Assembly: GCA_045596285.1 (NCBI GenBank)
Contig: JAZOCA010000144.1
Coordinates: forward strand, 1-22,131
DNA: 22,131 nucleotides
Reading direction: 5' to 3'
DNA from: HGM11416 sp045596285
Lineage (GTDB): Bacteria > Bacillota > Clostridia > Christensenellales > Borkfalkiaceae
Shown here: piece after piece, positions 13,484-20,170 of the stretch
Position numbering within the stretch: position 1 is the first letter of the stretch
Layout: every line of letters starts with the position of its first letter
Notes under the pieces: model-generated
The model's input: the letters and a program-made list of their open reading frames with translations, nothing else
What the model was told of the DNA's origin: nothing
The model's database searches: none
Made by a program: the position numbers and the translations under genes

Positions 13484-14059
13484 TTAATTTAAATAGGTTT
13501 GCAAAGCGTTCAACATGCTTTGAAGAGCACTTTGTTCTTCCGCGCTTAAATTCGGTGGAATTTGCGAAGAAAAAGAATTTAATGCGCTTAAAACTTTTTC
13601 GCAAAGTTCTTTATCTTCATTTGTGATGCCGTATGCAGTTAACGCCTGCAAGGGGTAAACTCTTAAATAACTAACGGCGTGATCGTACGCCTTGTTTACC
13701 GCATCATCCTTTTTCCCTTGTTTGATAAGTTCTTCATAATATTCGCCTGCGACGGTTAAAAAATAATTATCGCTAACAGCGGTGCTTTGTTCTTCTAAAT
13801 AAACGAAGTATTCGCTTAACACTTCGCCATTTTCAGAAATTATCGCGCTATTTAAAAGTCTTGTTAAATTTTGCGTAGATTCATCTTTTTTATAGGCGTT
13901 TTCATAGCACCCCAAAGCGCAATTTTCCATACCCATTTGGCTAAAAAAATCACCTAAAGAAGTGGGGTTAAAAATAGCAAAACCGCCAAAGACAAGCCCA
14001 AGCGCAAGAATTATTCCCGCCAACGTTATAAGGGCGGATTTTATAATGGTTTTTTGCAT
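13484..14059 (-). CDS. Single-pass membrane protein with helical extracellular domain, unknown function
   Basis: 191 aa. Residues 7-31 form one hydrophobic helix after a short KxxxK start, with no lipobox cysteine and no clear signal-peptidase site, so it is probably an N-terminal anchor with the rest outside the cell. The rest is helix-rich and resembles TPR-like solenoids (LGCYENAYKKDES, YYEELIKQGKKDDAVNKAYD, ALTAYGITNEDKELCEKVLSAL), but no standard repeat is certain. I do not recognise the family. CAGGGA precedes the ATG at 14059, and a good promoter lies at 14095-14123. It is divergent from the lipoprotein gene across a 161-base shared upstream region, so the two may act together at the envelope. 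Confidence 0.7.
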   Translation of the reverse strand: MQKTIIKSALITLAGIILALGLVFGGFAIFNPTSLGDFFSQMGMENCALGCYENAYKKDESTQNLTRLLNSAIISENGEVLSEYFVYLEEQSTAVSDNYFLTVAGEYYEELIKQGKKDDAVNKAYDHAVSYLRVYPLQALTAYGITNEDKELCEKVLSALNSFSSQIPPNLSAEEQSALQSMLNALQTYLN

Positions 14060-14094
14060 AATTTCCCTGCTTAATATATTTAATATCTATACTT

Positions 14095-14123
14095 AGTATA
14101 ACATAATTGCACCCTTTTGTAAA
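14095..14123 (-). promoter_or_regulatory. Promoter of the membrane-protein gene
   Basis: Minus strand: TTTACA (14118-14123), 17 bases, TATACT (14095-14100), each 5 of 6 to consensus. Confidence 0.65.
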
Positions 14124-14157
14124 CAAATAGCGTTAATTTTTATTAAATTCGTTAAAC

Positions 14158-14186
14158 TTTATACCCCTTTTTGCATATATTATAAA
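14158..14186 (+). promoter_or_regulatory. Candidate promoter of the lipoprotein gene
   Basis: Plus strand: TTTATA (14158-14163), 17 bases, TATAAA (14181-14186). The -35 is weak (4 of 6). It diverges from the promoter at 14095-14123, with 34 bases between the two -35 boxes, close enough for shared control. Confidence 0.45.
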
Positions 14187-14220
14187 ATTTTTTCATACAA
14201 ATTACTATCGGAGAATATTT

Positions 14221-14901
14221 ATGAAAAAAACTTTATCACGCGCGCTAAGCATTTTTATATGCTTAACGGCTATCTGTTACACCCTTGTTTTTACAGCATG
14301 CAACCCTAAGCCGGACTATATCTCTTACGTTAGCGAATTAAGAAAGGATATTTTTACCGGCGAGCAAGATAATTTTAGCGTTGTAATTTATTCGGGAACT
14401 AAAGAATCCCCCGCCGTTTTCGACGGAATTAAAAACCAAACCGCGCTTACCCTTACCTTTAAGGTAACTTGCAAAGAAGAAGTTGGCGAAAGCATAAAAA
14501 TCTGCTTTGAAACCGGGAATAAAAAATATGAAAAAACCCTTGATTTCAACCCCGTAAAAAGCACGCTTTGTTGCGACGTTGAAGTAAATGCCCTTCCCGA
14601 AAAAGAACTTGCCGTTACTCTTTGCTACGGAGAAAATAGCACGGTAGTAAACACCTTGTCACGCCTAAAAGAAAACACGATAAGCTATACGAAAGCGCTT
14701 GAAAGCGCCGTTCAAAAAGCAAGCGACTTTTTAAGCGAGCATACAGAGGGCGGAACGTTAAAGGCGGAAATAGTTCTTCGCTTGCTTTGCGAAAACGATC
14801 GCAATTATTACTACGTTGGATTCGTTTGTGAAGAAGGATTAAAAAGGGCTTACCTTGTAAATGGCGAAAATGGCGAAATAATAGCCGAAAAAACAAATTA
14901 A
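14221..14901 (+). CDS. Predicted lipoprotein, unknown function
   Basis: 226 aa. The signal peptide has KK at 2-3, a hydrophobic core (8-24) and the lipobox VFTAC with the modified cysteine at C27, so the mature protein should be lipid-anchored on the outer face of the membrane. The mature part is beta-rich in its first half (TALTLTFKVTCKEE, IKICFETGNKKYEKTL), consistent with an immunoglobulin-like fold, and ends with YYYVGFVCEEGLKRAYLV plus NGENGEII, which resembles PepSY-like strands where a protein reports a residue of a substrate; that is a weak guess. GGAG lies about nine bases before the ATG at 14221. It is the only plus-strand gene in the window. Maturation would need signal peptidase II, encoded here at 19170-19661. 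Confidence 0.75.
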   Translation: MKKTLSRALSIFICLTAICYTLVFTACNPKPDYISYVSELRKDIFTGEQDNFSVVIYSGTKESPAVFDGIKNQTALTLTFKVTCKEEVGESIKICFETGNKKYEKTLDFNPVKSTLCCDVEVNALPEKELAVTLCYGENSTVVNTLSRLKENTISYTKALESAVQKASDFLSEHTEGGTLKAEIVLRLLCENDRNYYYVGFVCEEGLKRAYLVNGENGEIIAEKTN

Positions 14902-14916
14902 ATTTAATAATTATTA

Positions 14917-14958
14917 CAAAAAAACCTGCGTTAATCAACTTATACGCAGGCTTTTATT
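14917..14958. terminator. Bidirectional terminator between convergent genes, dispersed-motif loop (copy I)
   Basis: CCTGCGT (14925-14931) and ACGCAGG (14944-14950) form a 7-bp stem; the loop region reads GCGTTAATCAACTTATACGC, very close to copy H. It has a T-run on each strand, so it can end both the lipoprotein transcript (plus) and the nucleoside-phosphorylase transcript (minus). Confidence 0.85.
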
Positions 14959-14959
14959 A

Positions 14960-15718
14960 TTATATAATCTGTTTGGCGATTAACAATGCAACCGAAAAAT
15001 TCTTCAACCTTGCATCTAACGAAATATGCCCAAGTATACCCCTATCCCATTTATCGCAATCTAAATTATCTGCACGATATAAGAAATTGTAAAACTCATA
15101 TCCGCGAAAATCGCATACCGCTTGGCAGGCGCTAACTTCCATTTCTACAGCGATACAACCTTCTTTTTTTCTTTGTTGCATATTACGTTGCGTTTCGCGA
15201 AAAAAAGCGTCCGTAGTCCAAGTTCTTCCGTAAACGAAATCAATATCGCTATTTTTTAATATCTCGCCCACAACGGTTGCGTTTTTTATTCGTATGTAAT
15301 CGCTTGGCGGTGCGTAGTGGTAACTTACCCCTTCGTCTCTATAAGCGTGCGTGGGAACTATTAGCGCGTTTTCGCATATATTTTTATCTAATGCACCGCA
15401 AGAGCCGAACATAACGAATTTACTGCAAGAAAAAATATGCCCCACTTCTTCAATATGCGAACCGGCAACAGGCGCGCCTGCAGTTGATTGAACAATGCCG
15501 ATATCTGTGCCTATAAAGCGATAAACAGGATATTCGATCGCAACTGATTTTAAACTTATACCCGTATATTCTATTAAATTTTGTTCTTTTAACGCATCCA
15601 TTATAATGCAAGAAAAATTAATAATACAAGCCTTTAAAACGATCTCGCTTTTTTCATACGCTTGATTTGGATTTATAACCGCTATTTTACTGCTATCAAA
15701 ACTTTTTTCTATACTCAT
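14960..15718 (-). CDS. Nucleoside phosphorylase family protein (PNP/UDP family)
   Basis: A 252-aa cytoplasmic enzyme of the PNP/UDP superfamily, which splits purine nucleosides or uridine with phosphate, or hydrolyses related nucleosides. VMFGSCGALD holds the conserved glycine-rich phosphate/ribose segment, YRDEGVSYHY the base-binding region, WTTDAFFRET the next conserved block and VEMEVSA the ribose-binding glutamates (the E-M-E signature). The final part lacks clear purine- or uridine-specific residues that I can assign, so the substrate is open. The ORF can be extended to 15760, but that would run through a terminator hairpin; AGGAG sits right before the ATG at 15718, so I start there. It is a single gene with a terminator on each side. 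Confidence 0.85.
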   Translation of the reverse strand: MSIEKSFDSSKIAVINPNQAYEKSEIVLKACIINFSCIIMDALKEQNLIEYTGISLKSVAIEYPVYRFIGTDIGIVQSTAGAPVAGSHIEEVGHIFSCSKFVMFGSCGALDKNICENALIVPTHAYRDEGVSYHYAPPSDYIRIKNATVVGEILKNSDIDFVYGRTWTTDAFFRETQRNMQQRKKEGCIAVEMEVSACQAVCDFRGYEFYNFLYRADNLDCDKWDRGILGHISLDARLKNFSVALLIAKQII

Positions 15719-15728
15719 ACTAACTCCT

Positions 15729-15767
15729 AAAAAATAAAACCGCTTTACAAAATACTGCAAAGCGGTT
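15729..15767 (-). terminator. Terminator of the CvpA-like gene, followed by dispersed-motif copy G
   Basis: AACCGCTTT (15738-15746) and AAAGCGGTT (15759-15767) make a 9-bp perfect stem with a 12-base loop and TTATTTTTTA on the minus strand, running into the ribosome site of the nucleoside phosphorylase gene. The right stem arm plus the following bases (15760-15780) read AAGCGGTTAATCACTTGATA, a divergent copy of the dispersed family. Confidence 0.75.
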
Positions 15768-15794
15768 AATCACTTGATAAATTAGAATAGATTG

Positions 15795-16367
15795 TTAAAT
15801 ACCTAACAATTCTATAACTTTAACAAATAAATTAGTAATATATCCTGAACGTAGAACTTCCATTAAGTAACTTGTGGGGTTAATTTTACTTGCAACGAGT
15901 ATGAAACCAAATACAACTGCTGCACCGATTGCAAACGTGCAAACACCGCCAAACACAGAACTAACGATTTTAACGGCTAAGAATTTATTGCGTAACCAGT
16001 CTATAAATCTACTGATTAAGCGACCAACCCAGAACCATAAAAGCCCCATGGGAACTACAAGTATTAAAGTTATAACGCCGTATGCAATATATTTTGCTAT
16101 TTCTGCAGTTGTGATTTCTAACCCGATTAAAGAGCATAAACCCATAAAACCTTGAGCAAAATCAATTAACGTCATCTGAACGTCTGAAAGCCAACCCGTC
16201 CAGTCAAAAATAAAGAATGCAAGAGCAAAAGCGCTACCGAGCGTTAAAGCGATTCCTAAAATAACCCAAACAAGAGCGGGAATGCTACGCAAGAAGCCTT
16301 TTTTAATGCCCCAAACCGTCATCATAACGATAATAAGTACAACAAGAATATCTGCTACCAAATACAT
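15795..16367 (-). CDS. CvpA-like integral membrane protein
   Basis: 190 aa with four predicted membrane helices (about residues 3-20, 29-54, 93-118 and 133-160). The opening VADILVVLIIVMMTVWGIKKGFLRSIPAL matches the start of the CvpA/colicin V production family, in which an acidic residue opens helix 1 and a basic KGF segment follows. The family is of unclear function; it has been tied to membrane homeostasis and stress tolerance. An amphipathic, tryptophan-rich hairpin lies between helices 1-2 and 3 (FIFDWTGWLSDVQ). AAGAAGG precedes the ATG at 16367, and a perfect promoter lies at 16421-16449. Single gene. Confidence 0.75.
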   Translation of the reverse strand: MYLVADILVVLIIVMMTVWGIKKGFLRSIPALVWVILGIALTLGSAFALAFFIFDWTGWLSDVQMTLIDFAQGFMGLCSLIGLEITTAEIAKYIAYGVITLILVVPMGLLWFWVGRLISRFIDWLRNKFLAVKIVSSVFGGVCTFAIGAAVVFGFILVASKINPTSYLMEVLRSGYITNLFVKVIELLGI

Positions 16368-16420
16368 AAATATACCTTCTTTAAGTTAGAATAATATTTT
16401 GGTTATTCCAATATATACAT

Positions 16421-16449
16421 ATTATATTATAAAATATAATATTTGTCAA
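16421..16449 (-). promoter_or_regulatory. Consensus promoter of the CvpA-like gene
   Basis: Minus strand: TTGACA (16444-16449), exactly 17 bases, TATAAT (16421-16426). All 12 bases match consensus, unexpectedly strong for a small membrane protein. The leader is about 45 bases. Confidence 0.88.
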
Positions 16450-16551
16450 TGCTTTTTTTAATTTTATTGCGCAAAAGAACAAATTATTCGATATTTTTTT
16501 ATTTTTTACACAAAAATTCGCTTAATTTAAGTAAAAGTGCGACTTTTTATA

Positions 16552-18180
16552 TTATTTTGCAGGTTTATAAGTATCTTTTAAAGAAACTATTTCGTGAAGT
16601 ACTAGATTACCGTTTTCCTTAGCGGTCTTATAATATCCTATGCGTAGAAGTTGAAAACTTTCACCTTCTGCTGAATCGAACAGATATTTTTCTGCCTTTC
16701 CCGAAAAAGTGTGAACGCTATCGTAGTTCAATCTTTCGTTAAAATCTTGTCCAGAGTATTCTGCGTCGTTTAAAAGCCTATCGTATTTATTAACGGTAAC
16801 GTCTACTGCCGCTAAAGCGTCTACCCATTGAATAGTGCCTTTAACTTTCATTCCGCTACTGTCTGCACCAGACTTACTTTCGGGGATATAAGAGCAAATA
16901 AGTTTGTCTATAGCACCGTTATCGGCATATTCAACCCTTTCACACTTAATAATATACGCGTTCTTTAAGCGAACGTAACCATCAGGTTTTAGTCTGAAAT
17001 ATTTTGGTGGGGGATTATCTGAAAAATCTTCTGCAGAGATATAAATTTCCTTAGAGAAAGAAATTTTTCTCTTTTCACATTCTTCAAGTTGTGGTTTGGT
17101 ATCAAAATCAAGCAGTTCGCTACCTTCGTAGTTTTCAATAACTACTTTAATGGGATCGATAACAGCCATAGCCCTTTCGGCATTAGCGTTTAAATGTTCG
17201 CGAACAAAATAATCAAGATAACTCGCTTCAATTTCTGAGTTTGCTTTAGCAACGCCAACCGCTTCGCAGAAATTCTTTAAAGACTGCGCGGGAATACCCC
17301 TTGCCCGTAAACCGGTTAAAGTAGGCATTCTGGGATCATCCCAACCCTTAACCGCCTTATCTTCTACAAGTTTTTTAAGATAACGCTTACTCATTACCGT
17401 ATTCGTAATATTTAAGCGAGCAAATTCTATTTGGCGGGGCTTATGACTAACTTGCGTATTTTCAACAACCCAGTTGTATAAAGGTCTATGATCTTCGAAC
17501 TCTAAAGTGCATAGCGAATGAGTTACGCCCTGCATTGAATCGCATAAGGGATGCGCAAAGTCATACATAGGATAAATACACCATTTATCCCCCGTTCTGT
17601 GGTGAGTTGCATGTAAAACTCTGTATATAACGGGGTCGCGCATATTCATATTAGGCGAAGCCATATCTATTTTTGCACGAAGAACCTTTTCGCCGTCGGC
17701 AAACTTGCCAGCCTTCATATCTTCAAAAAGCGCAAGGTTTTCTTCAATACTTCTATTTCTATACGGACTTTCTTTACCGGGTTCGGTTAAAGTTCCGCGC
17801 GTTTCCCTAATTTGATCTGCACTTAAATCACAAACGTACGCCTTGCCTTCTTTGATGAGTTTTACCGCTAAAGAATAGATATCATCAAAAAAATCTGATG
17901 CGTAATGCATTTCATACCACTTAAAACCAAGCCATTCTATATCCGCTTTAATCGCTTCTACGAATTCGGTTTTTTCTTTTGAAGGGTTGGTATCGTCGAA
18001 GAACAAATTACACTTACCGCCATATTTTTTAGCCGTGCCAAAATTCAAGCATAAAGACTTAGCGTGCCCTATATGTAGATAGCCGTTAGGCTCTGGGGGA
18101 AATCTTGTATGAACTTCGCTAACCACGCCTTCGGCAAGTTCCTCGTTGATAATGTCTTCAATAAAATTTTTTGCTTCCAT
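16552..18180 (-). CDS. glnS: Glutaminyl-tRNA synthetase
   Basis: Charges tRNA-Gln with glutamine using ATP; a cytoplasmic class I enzyme. The 542 aa are typical. PPEPNGYLHIGHAKS contains the HIGH motif at 36-39; the KMSKS equivalent is VMSKR at 263-266; FDDTNP and CTLEFEDHRPLYNW are standard GlnRS blocks. The C-terminal two beta-barrel anticodon-binding domain runs to the end. The frame opens eight codons earlier, but GGAAG before the ATG at 18180 sets the start. Many Bacillota lack GlnRS and use GluRS plus GatCAB; a GlnRS here argues for direct glutaminylation, and the cognate tRNA-Gln(UUG) is at 1427-1501. A weak AAAAGT/ACTTTT hairpin follows at 16533-16547. The 93-base leader has no T-box features. 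Confidence 0.96.
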   Translation of the reverse strand: MEAKNFIEDIINEELAEGVVSEVHTRFPPEPNGYLHIGHAKSLCLNFGTAKKYGGKCNLFFDDTNPSKEKTEFVEAIKADIEWLGFKWYEMHYASDFFDDIYSLAVKLIKEGKAYVCDLSADQIRETRGTLTEPGKESPYRNRSIEENLALFEDMKAGKFADGEKVLRAKIDMASPNMNMRDPVIYRVLHATHHRTGDKWCIYPMYDFAHPLCDSMQGVTHSLCTLEFEDHRPLYNWVVENTQVSHKPRQIEFARLNITNTVMSKRYLKKLVEDKAVKGWDDPRMPTLTGLRARGIPAQSLKNFCEAVGVAKANSEIEASYLDYFVREHLNANAERAMAVIDPIKVVIENYEGSELLDFDTKPQLEECEKRKISFSKEIYISAEDFSDNPPPKYFRLKPDGYVRLKNAYIIKCERVEYADNGAIDKLICSYIPESKSGADSSGMKVKGTIQWVDALAAVDVTVNKYDRLLNDAEYSGQDFNERLNYDSVHTFSGKAEKYLFDSAEGESFQLLRIGYYKTAKENGNLVLHEIVSLKDTYKPAK

Positions 18181-18202
18181 TTTTAACTTCCTTATTCTTA
18201 AC

Positions 18203-18224
18203 AACGCATTTTTGGCGTTTTTTT
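18203..18224 (+). repeat. Hairpin plus T-run in plus orientation, upstream of glnS
   Basis: AACGC (18203-18207), 7-base loop, GCGTT (18215-18219), then six T. It would end plus-strand (antisense) transcription. It sits beside copy H, which also ends in GGCG plus seven T, so the two may be related. Confidence 0.4.
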
Positions 18225-18242
18225 GTTTTTTATTTATACCAT

Positions 18243-18275
18243 AATAGCCGTTAATCGACTTATAGGCGTTTTTTT
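18243..18275 (+). repeat. Dispersed intergenic element, copy H
   Basis: AATAGCCGTTAATCG, ACT, TATAGGCG, then seven T, ending inside the stop codon of the pseudouridine synthase gene (18274-18276). GCC and GGC flank the centre. A TATAAA at 18233-18238 on the minus strand could be a -10 box for glnS just beyond it, without a clear -35. Confidence 0.68.
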
Positions 18276-19173
18276 ATACTTCTTTAAGTTTAGATAGTGT
18301 TTCCTTGAAATAATCCGGCAAATCACAAACAAAGGTTTTTTCTTCGTTTGTTTTAGGATGAACAAAGGTTAAAGAGTATGCGTGCAAAAGTTGACCTTCT
18401 AAATTAAAAGGACACTTTTTTGGCCCATAAACCTTATCGCCAACAACCGGGCAACCAAGGTATTTACTATGCACTCTTATTTGGTGCGTTCTGCCCGTTC
18501 TTAATGAAAACTCGCAAAGGGTGTAACCTACAAATCTTTTTACTACGCGGTAATCGGTAACTGCGCGCCTCCCCTTATTTTGAGTAACTGTATATGCCGT
18601 TCTATCTTTTGAAGAACGGTCTATAAAAGTATCTATAACCCCGCTATCTTCCTTAACTTTTCCGTGAAGCAGAGCAAGATAAATTCTTTTACAAGTTTTA
18701 CGTTCTATTTGCGACGCCAAACTAACGTGCGCCAGATCGTTTTTTGCAACGATCAACAATCCCGAAGTATCTTTATCTATTCTGTGTACAATACCCGGGC
18801 GAATAACGCCGTTAATACCGCTTAAACTATCTAACGAATATAAAAGGGCGTTTACTAAAGTGTTATCATCCGTACCGTTGCCTGCGTGAACGGTTAATCC
18901 CTGCGGTTTATTGATTATTGCGACGTCGCCATCTTGATAAACTATATCAAGCGGAATATTAACGGGTTTTACCTGTAAAGGTTTTGGCTCTATTACCTGA
19001 TAAGATATTTCGTCGCCCGCCTTTACCAAATATTTGCCCTTTTCTTGATTGCCGTTAACAGTAACCAAGCCTTCGTCTATCATTTTTTTAACGTGCGAAC
19101 GGCTAAAATCTGTTTTCAATGCAAGAAGCGCATCTAATCTAAGACCGCTTTCCGTTGCGGTAAAAGAGTTCAT
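18274..19173 (-). CDS. RluA/RluD-family pseudouridine synthase
   Basis: Converts uridine to pseudouridine in structured RNA, most likely 23S rRNA; cytoplasmic. 299 aa. An N-terminal S4 RNA-binding domain (about residues 10-75, LDALLALKTDFSRSHVKKMI) is followed by the catalytic domain with VHRIDKDTSGLLIVAKN; the catalytic aspartate is D133 in HRIDKDTSG. RTGRTHQIRVH is the second conserved block. The exact site modified cannot be assigned, so no symbol is given. Its ATG overlaps the lspA stop in ATGA, so the two are translationally coupled; an lspA-rluD-type order is common in Bacillota. Last gene of the pncB set. Confidence 0.93.
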   Translation of the reverse strand: MNSFTATESGLRLDALLALKTDFSRSHVKKMIDEGLVTVNGNQEKGKYLVKAGDEISYQVIEPKPLQVKPVNIPLDIVYQDGDVAIINKPQGLTVHAGNGTDDNTLVNALLYSLDSLSGINGVIRPGIVHRIDKDTSGLLIVAKNDLAHVSLASQIERKTCKRIYLALLHGKVKEDSGVIDTFIDRSSKDRTAYTVTQNKGRRAVTDYRVVKRFVGYTLCEFSLRTGRTHQIRVHSKYLGCPVVGDKVYGPKKCPFNLEGQLLHAYSLTFVHPKTNEEKTFVCDLPDYFKETLSKLKEV

Positions 19174-19661
19174 GACTGCCCCTTTTCATTTTGATCTTTT
19201 TGCTTTTTTCCCACTTTAATTATGGGATCGTCACCCAAAAACATCATGTAAAAAATCAACATGCCAGCGCCTATACAAAGACAAGCGTCCGCTACGTTAA
19301 AGTTAGCAAAAAAGGGAACGTAAATAAAATCGCGCACGTGTGAAAAGGCAATACGGTCTATAAAATTACCGATAGTACCCGAAAACATAAGCGATATTGC
19401 GCTTAATAGCCATTTGCTTTTTGGTTTTGCAACTATTAAAAATACTACGCCGGCAATTAAAATTACGCTGGTTAACACAATAAAAAAGGTCTGCGCCCAT
19501 TCAACGCCAGAAAGGAAGGAAAAGGAAGCCCCTTCGTTATAGGCGATTTCAATTTCCAAGATACCTTCTATAAGGGTTATATCCACGTTTTTTGCGTCGC
19601 ATATTATTTTACTTACTTGATCCAACAGTAAGGTTGCGAAAAAAAGTATTATATACCACAT
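19170..19661 (-). CDS. lspA: Lipoprotein signal peptidase II
   Basis: Membrane aspartyl protease that removes the signal peptide of prolipoproteins after lipid attachment. 163 aa, with four membrane helices (about 3-20, 60-77, 86-101, 125-150). Conserved boxes: LLLDQVSKI (11-19); N99 and D102-R103 in GNFIDRI; the catalytic aspartates D111 (HVRDFI) and D125 (FNVADACL). The C-terminal tail is short and charged. An ATG nine codons upstream is possible, but the ATG at 19661 overlaps the previous stop as TGATG and gives the standard N terminus, with TTGGAG about ten bases upstream. The lipoprotein encoded at 14221-14901 is a natural substrate. Confidence 0.95.
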   Translation of the reverse strand: MWYIILFFATLLLDQVSKIICDAKNVDITLIEGILEIEIAYNEGASFSFLSGVEWAQTFFIVLTSVILIAGVVFLIVAKPKSKWLLSAISLMFSGTIGNFIDRIAFSHVRDFIYVPFFANFNVADACLCIGAGMLIFYMMFLGDDPIIKVGKKQKDQNEKGQS

Positions 19662-20170
19662 CAGTCCATTACTCCAAGTTCTTTGCATAGCGTAGCAAGG
19701 TCTAAGTCGCTACCGGGGTTAAGCACTTCTTCTAAATTAAATCCGCTTTCACTTGCCCCACCGCTAATCACGTCACTTAATTTTTGTAATATTTCTCCGC
19801 CTTCTTCCAAACTGCCAACAAAGGGTTTATCTTTTAAAATCTCGCTTATAGCGAGCGCTAAAGAAGCCCTTTTTCTGCTTTCAGGCGTACGTTCTTTTGG
19901 TTCTGGCAAAGCGCAAAGATAGCGCTCTACGAAAAAGCGAAGTCTTGTTATTTCTTCATTATAACGTTTAAGCGCTTGTTCTTTTAAAAGATTTTCTTCT
20001 TTTAAAGAGTTTTCGCTTGCAAGCCGTATTCTTTCGCTTAGCTTACCGTTGAGTTTTTTTTGCGCTTCAATCTCTTTTAAAAGTTCTTGTTTTTCACTTT
20101 GAAGTTCATCTATCTGCTTTTTTAAAAGAGAATTTTGTTCTGCATTTTTTTTATCTTTAGCGAATATCAA
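19661..20170 (-). CDS. Coiled-coil protein of unknown function
   Basis: 169 aa, soluble. Residues about 8-85 form an unbroken heptad-rich coiled coil (LLKKQIDELQSEKQELLKEIEAQ...). Then come a basic stretch (PESRKRASLALA) and a conserved-looking acidic C terminus FNLEEVLNPGSDLDLATLCKELG. I do not recognise a named family. Many Bacillota have a DivIVA-type coiled-coil gene just upstream of lspA, and this may be a diverged or functionally similar protein, but the DivIVA N-terminal signature is absent. Its ATG overlaps the pncB stop as ATGA, and its TGA overlaps the lspA ATG, so it is locked into the operon. Confidence 0.7.
   Translation of the reverse strand: MIFAKDKKNAEQNSLLKKQIDELQSEKQELLKEIEAQKKLNGKLSERIRLASENSLKEENLLKEQALKRYNEEITRLRFFVERYLCALPEPKERTPESRKRASLALAISEILKDKPFVGSLEEGGEILQKLSDVISGGASESGFNLEEVLNPGSDLDLATLCKELGVMD

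Noticed and set aside
13413..13626. Short frames on both strands near 13.4-13.6 kb
   Set aside because: Shadows of the membrane-protein gene and its terminator.
14615..14938. 107-codon minus-strand frame under the lipoprotein
   Set aside because: Antisense to a well-supported lipoprotein gene and runs through the bidirectional terminator.
18181..18273. T-box riboswitch upstream of glnS
   Set aside because: The spacer is only 93 bases and lacks the TGGNACCGCG box and the stem I specifier loop.
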